DNA from: Phellopilus nigrolimitatus
Lineage: Eukaryota; Basidiomycota; Agaricomycetes; Hymenochaetales; Hymenochaetaceae
Direction of reading: 5' to 3'
DNA length: 64,000 nucleotides
Assembly (NCBI GenBank): GCA_021029095.1
Contig: JAJOHG010000014.1
Span: forward strand, 558,001 to 622,000
The translations under genes and the position numbers were made by a program. The notes under the pieces were generated by a model, which searched no databases, was not told the DNA's origin, and saw only the letters and a program-made list of their open reading frames with translations. Each line of letters starts with the position of its first letter. Position 1 is the first letter of the stretch. Shown one piece after another: positions 59,839 through 64,000 of this stretch.

Positions 59839-61055
59839 TCACCCCGACTTCCGACGTTTTGTACTCCGCATCTCGACGTCGCCGTCGCTGCTGCCGCCGT
59901 CCGACCCATCTCCACGGCCCATCTTCTTCAGCCCCTTCATTTTCCTCGTCTGCAGCTTGCCCAGGTCCTGCCTGCCGAGGTGCAGGCGGCCGCGCACGTC
60001 GCCCATCTCGTCGACCTCGACGTTCTTCTTGCGCTTGCCGAGCCCCTTCTCGACGTCGGCCTTCTTGAGCTTCGGCCGGCGCAGCGCGGCCTTGAGCGCC
60101 TCCGCGTCCGCGGGCCGGTGGCGCCGCAGCGAGAGGTCGAGCGCGGGCCCCATCGGCGCGAGCGCGACGCGCGGGACCCGCGTGCCCGACGCGCCGGCGC
60201 TGATGGTGTACGTCCGCAGGTGGACTTTCGGGAGGCGCGCCGTGTCGTCGTCGTCGTTGTCCGCGGCGGCGGCGGCGGCGGTGTTCAGGTCGCCTGGCGT
60301 CGGCGCGAGCTGCACGCTGATGACGTGCTCGACGCCCGCGATGTGGATGCTGTCGATGACCTCGCTGCCGAAGAAGTCGAGGAGGAGCGACTTGAGCTGC
60401 AGCGAAGCGCGGGTGCGTGTCGAAGAGCTCCGAGGCGAAGTGCATGAGCGGCCTATGGCCCGGGGTCGATTTTTTCGTCTGTACGCATAGACCGTCAGAA
60501 CATGGATCCAGGAGGACAGGCCAAAGGAGGTGCTGAGCGCACTGCTCACCTTGAAGTGCTCCATGCTCACGAACCTGTCCACGCCGACCTCGCACATGTC
60601 CAGCACCTTCCCGTTGAACATGCGCACGAACGTCAGGCCGTCCGGCCGCTTCTTCGTGCTCTGCCCGACGACGAACATCGACGCGTCGTTTTTGCCCGCC
60701 CAGAACTCGAGCGAGGCGGGGTCCTCGAACGGCCGCACGCTGTTCTTTTTCGAAAACGAGATCGCGTGCGGGCGCTTCAGAGCCATCTATGCCGCCAATC
60801 AAAGACACATCAGCTATCCTCGATTTTTTCTTTGAAAAAAGCTTGAGAGTCTTACCAGCTCCTTCATAGCCGCGTTCAGGACTTCGCCAGTAGACGTCCC
60901 CTTCACGAAGATCGCGGTGCGGGGGTCCTCGACCTCCTTCGGCTCGCGAGCATCGAGCGCTCTCTTCGAGCGCGCATTGCGGGGTTTCCTGTCATTCTTT
61001 CAATCAGCGGGTATTTCAGAGGCGGCCGTCTGTGCACATACACGACTCGTAGCAT
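59839..61055 (-). CDS. RPF2: Ribosome production factor 2, Brix domain (one extra base)
   Basis: Minus-strand exons 61042-61055 (14 nt), 60856-60988, 60550-60786 and 59839-60478 give about 340 residues. Rpf2 with Rrs1 brings 5S RNP into pre-60S particles in the nucleolus. The sequence starts MLRVVKPRNARSKRALD, then AIFVKGTSTGEVLNAAMKEL, MALKRPHAISFSKKN, LEFWAGKNDASMFVVGQSTK, RPDGLTFVRMFNGKVLDM, GHRPLMHFASELFDTHPRF, QLKSLLLDFFGSEVIDS and IHIAGVEHVISVQL, with a basic KRKK tail and an acidic patch. Exon 4 is 640 nt where phase demands 639: an extra G near 60400 splits RFA from QLKSLLLDFF, and no GT lies nearby. It converges on UBP14 (251 bp stop to stop). Confidence 0.92.
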
Positions 61056-62301
61056 GCTGAAGGCCTGAGCAAATGGCGAGCGTTGGGTGTGGCAATTGAG
61101 GACTGCAAATTCTTCGGCATCGCAAATTTCTGCATGCACGGCCGAATTGGGAAACAGCTCTCACGATCCGGCATACGTAAGCCGACGCGTTGCCGCTCCC
61201 TTATAAATTCTTGAATCTTGGCCCTCCGTTCCGGTCGCTGCTTTCCTTGCAGCTGCTATGTACATGTTTCTCTTCAAATCTCTTCAAACATGTTTTGCTT
61301 CAATCGAACTCGTCTCCCGACGCACACGTCGCACGCTCGGAGTGCTATTAATTTTATGATACCCCTGTCGGCTCATCAATATTTGCATCCTACTATGGAT
61401 TCGACACCAGGATTGCCGCGCTGCCCAGACAGCAGCAGACAGCAGCAGCAGCAGCCATCGCGCGGGGCCCAGAGGCGGCGCCCTCGTCCCCCCAGCCCCT
61501 GAGATCCCGAGGCAGATAAAAACGTCGCCGGGGGGCACGGCCAGAAGCTAGAACACGAGAACACGCCAGACGTCTGGGCTCGCACATAGGACATAGCACT
61601 GAGCATTAAGCACACGAGAGTGGGAGGCGCCCCGAGGTCGGAGGAGCGCAGAACGCGAGTTATATGTATGGGGGGCGTACGTAGATACAGAAACGCGCAG
61701 GCGCGCGCGCGGGGTACACTACTTGTTGAGAGAAAGAGAGAGAGGGCGCGATCAAAAGAAAGAAAGAAAGAAAGAAAGAAAGACAAAAGATAAAAAATTC
61801 AGAGACCAGAGACCGAAGGGGGGCAAAGAAAGCAGTCGAGCGCGCCGCGAAAAAAAAAAACGAAAGCACCAGCGGATATGGACAGGGACGACGGAAGGGG
61901 GCCCTAGAGTACATCATCAGCGTCCGTTTGCGTAAGCCGGAGGAAGGAAGGAAAGTTATTATCGAGTAAAGGGTCTAATAATCAGTACGTGGTTGCGAAC
62001 CGTATACGAGCCGAGCGAGAATAGGCGAGGAATAAAAACCGAATACAAAAGAAGAGTGAGCGAGCACACCGTCAGTCAGTCATGTACGAGCGCCAAGTCA
62101 GCGTGACCAATAAAAAAAGAAAGAAAGGAATATACCAGCGAAGAAGCAGAAGAGGATAATGAGAGGGGGAAAAACCAACGCAGTCCGCTCGAAGTAAACA
62201 AAAGAAACAAAGAAACCAAAAAAAGAGAGAGAGAGAACAGAAAGAAGAAATTTAAAAAAAAAAGGCGGCCGAGGCGCAGACGCGCACGCGCGCTCACACC
62301 C
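61056..62301. other. Gene-free stretch with purine-rich tract
   Basis: 1.25 kb between the RPF2 start and the stop of the Gln-rich gene. From about 61720 to 62270 the + strand is strongly purine-rich, with GA and AAAG repeats, probably the 3' flank of the Gln-rich gene (a pyrimidine-rich transcript on that strand). ORFs here are simple-sequence artefacts. Confidence 0.6.
61755..61782. repeat. AAAG microsatellite, seven units
   Basis: Seven perfect AAAG units in tandem, flanked by further purine-rich sequence. Likely polymorphic between strains. Confidence 0.9.
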
Positions 62302-62503
62302 TCACTCCGGTAGGAGTGGCAGCGTTCCCGCGCGGAGAGACGGAGACTCGTACTTGATCATGGCGGGCGGGCTGCTGTACGCCGCTGCCGCCGCCGGCGT
62401 CTGCAGCGCCGTGGGCGTAGGCGGCGCCCGGGCTCCTGCTCCCGCGTCCGTGCGAAAATGCCCCGGGTGAGACGGGGGACCGTGAGGCGGGTGACCGTTG
62501 AGA

Positions 62504-62536
<33 letters not shown>

Positions 62537-63996
62537 TGCTGCGCCGCCACGTGCATGTAGTACGCCTGCCGCTGCGCCATGGCGACGTACTGCTGCAGAT
62601 ACTCCTCCGGCGTCGCCGGCGCCATATGCGCGCCCAGCGGCTGCATATCCGCCTGGAACTGCTGCTGCTGCTGCTGCTGCTGCTGCCGTGCCTCCTCCTC
62701 CTGCGCCTGCTGCTGCTGCACCTGCTGCTGATACTGCAGCGCCGCCTGCGAGTGGGCTGACGGGTGCGAAGCGCCCAGATGCGGTGGAGGGCCGGGAGGC
62801 GGATAGGGGTAGGAAAGCTGCGCCTGCAGAGTTGGCGTCATTGCATAGCTCCATGACGGAGAGCCGGCGAGACTGAGGGCGGGATCCGCCCTCCCGGTCG
62901 CGCTCGCGCTCGCCGCCGGCGGTGGAGGGTGTGGGCGGCGGCCGTGCTGCCCCGCCGCCCGGTCCCCCGTCGCTGTCGTCGTCGCCGCTCCCGTCGCTCC
63001 CATCCCCGAGCGCGCGCTTGCGGGCCCCCCGGACGCCGGCGGCGGGTGCGGCGTCGGCGAGTGAGGGTGGGTGGAAGGAAAACGGGCTGTCGTTCCCCGG
63101 TCCGTCGGGGGGTGACGGGGGGTATGCATAGTACTCTCGCTGCTGCTCCCCGCGGGCGACATCGTACGCGCCGCCGCCGCCGCTGCCGCCGAATGCGGAT
63201 GCTGATGCGTATGGTGCTGCGTATGCGCCTGCGCCTGCATAAGCGCGGCCGCCTCCTCCCAGCTCTGCGTGCTCGCGCTCTGCGCGTCCAGCGTCGTAAA
63301 CGGATAGCTCTGGGAGAGCCCCCAGTCCAGATCCAGGTCCTCCGAAGCCGCCGAAAGAAGAGCGGTAGGAGAGATATGCGGCGGGTGCTGTTCCTGGGCG
63401 AGGGGCGGTGCCCGGTCGTCGTGCGCTGGAGGGAAGTGGAAGAACGATAGATTGCTGGTCGGGTGCGGCGAGGGATTGGGGGATAACGGAAGCGAGGGGC
63501 GGGAGGGTTGTGCGAAGAGCGGATGCTGCTGCTGCTGGAGGTGATGCGTCGAGGCCGCCTGCAGTGGGAGGGCGGCTCCCTGCGCCGCGAGATGATGACG
63601 GGCGGCCACTTTCGAGTTCTGCGGGGGAGGGGAGAAAGGACTGGGAGGCAAGAAAGGACTGGCCGGGTCCTGAAGTGGGTGACTGCTGTACGTGCTGCTG
63701 GGACTGCTGTTGCTGCTGCTGGGCGGCGTGTTGTTGCTGTTGTTGTTGCTGTAATACGGCTGAGGAGCCACGAAAGGACTGTAGGGAGTCTCGAAAGGAA
63801 TGGTTGTTGGTGGCGTGATGGGCGGGGTAGGCGGCAGCTGAGCCCGCTGATGCGCCGGAAAGTCGCTGCTGCTGCTGAAACTGCTGCTGCTGCTGTCCTG
63901 GCTGGTGAAAGTGACGGGAGCCAGGGTGAGCCGGCGCGGCTGGTAGTGGGTGGTCGAGTTGCCAGGCCCTATTGCCGAAAGAAGGGGCAGAGCCAT
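62302..63996 (-). CDS. Gln/Pro/Ser-rich low-complexity protein
   Basis: Open frame of 564 residues on the minus strand, from an ATG three bases inside the window edge to the stop at 62302. An upstream exon outside the window is possible. The N-terminal MALPLLSAIGPGN and the RRLTLAPVTF that follows look structured; the remainder is runs of Pro, Ser, His, Ala and Gln, including a run of 12 Gln encoded by CAG codons (about 62505-62540) and a second of about nine. The end is short and defined: SPPAMIKYESPSLRAGTLPL. No DNA-binding domain is visible. The composition suits a transcriptional activator or coactivator, but that is inference from composition only. Confidence 0.6.
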
Positions 63997-64000
63997 TTGA

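Noticed and set aside
48170..60410. Programmed +1 frameshifting as the cause of the four extra bases
   Set aside because: The four sites share no slippery codon, stop codon or downstream structure (AAA G TCG, GAA C GCT, an A-run, GCT G CAG). Sequence error is simpler.

Overview
This window is eukaryotic nuclear DNA from a filamentous basidiomycete fungus, most likely an Agaricomycete; a polypore-like mushroom is my guess from family resemblance, not a proven assignment. Genes are cut by many short introns (about 40-75 nt, GT-AG with a few GC-AG). The set is typical of fungi: Rap1, Ssz1, Atg15, Cdc73, Hat1, Dicer, Ubp14, Rpf2, a phosducin-like protein and Zn2Cys6 proteins. No tRNA, rRNA, CRISPR array, prokaryotic operon or intact transposon was seen. 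Gene models were built by hand from splice consensus and reading-frame phase.

Layout. 1-413: 3' end of eIF2A. 414-9.2 kb: gene-poor, with two short Zn2Cys6 genes (3.1-3.8 and 8.0-9.2 kb) and a near-perfect 49-nt palindrome. 9.8-18.8 kb: dense block of ATG15, a dynactin p24-like gene, telomeric RAP1 and SSZ1. 19.4-20.3 kb: short-chain dehydrogenase with an in-frame stop. 20.5-21.6 kb: third Zn2Cys6 gene. 21.6-24.8 kb: gene-poor, holding a decayed glycoside hydrolase 31 relic. 24.8-27.1 kb: very GC-rich divergent pair OPA3-like / inositol polyphosphate kinase. 27.4-28.7 kb: fourth Zn2Cys6 gene. 30.0-31.7 kb: CDC73. 33-34.3 kb: gamma-butyrobetaine-type dioxygenase. 35-41.8 kb: three F-box genes, two of them paralogues. 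42-49 kb: HAT1 and Dicer, tail to tail. 49-50.8 kb: PLP2 and a small nuclear-like protein. 51.3-51.8 kb: a 79-residue Cys-rich protein built from six tiny exons. 52-56.5 kb: gene-poor, with two uncertain genes. 56.6-61.1 kb: UBP14 and RPF2, convergent. 62.3-64 kb: a Gln/Pro/Ser-rich protein.

Two patterns stand out. First, four short Zn2Cys6 proteins of 182-347 residues share a flanking signature and a phase-0 intron exactly before the third cysteine, which in two of them needs a GC donor. Second, four conserved core genes between 48 and 60.4 kb (Dicer, PLP2, UBP14, RPF2) each carry exactly one extra base that no conventional intron removes. This points to residual assembly errors or a locus-wide peculiarity and should be settled before any of these genes is called broken.

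The genes do not form one pathway. Several touch chromatin and RNA control (Rap1, Cdc73, Hat1, Dicer), others protein quality control (Ssz1, Plp2, Ubp14, F-box proteins) and ribosome assembly (Rpf2). Divergent pairs with 140-210 bp between starts (ATG15/dynactin, OPA3/IPK, Dicer/PLP2) probably share promoters.
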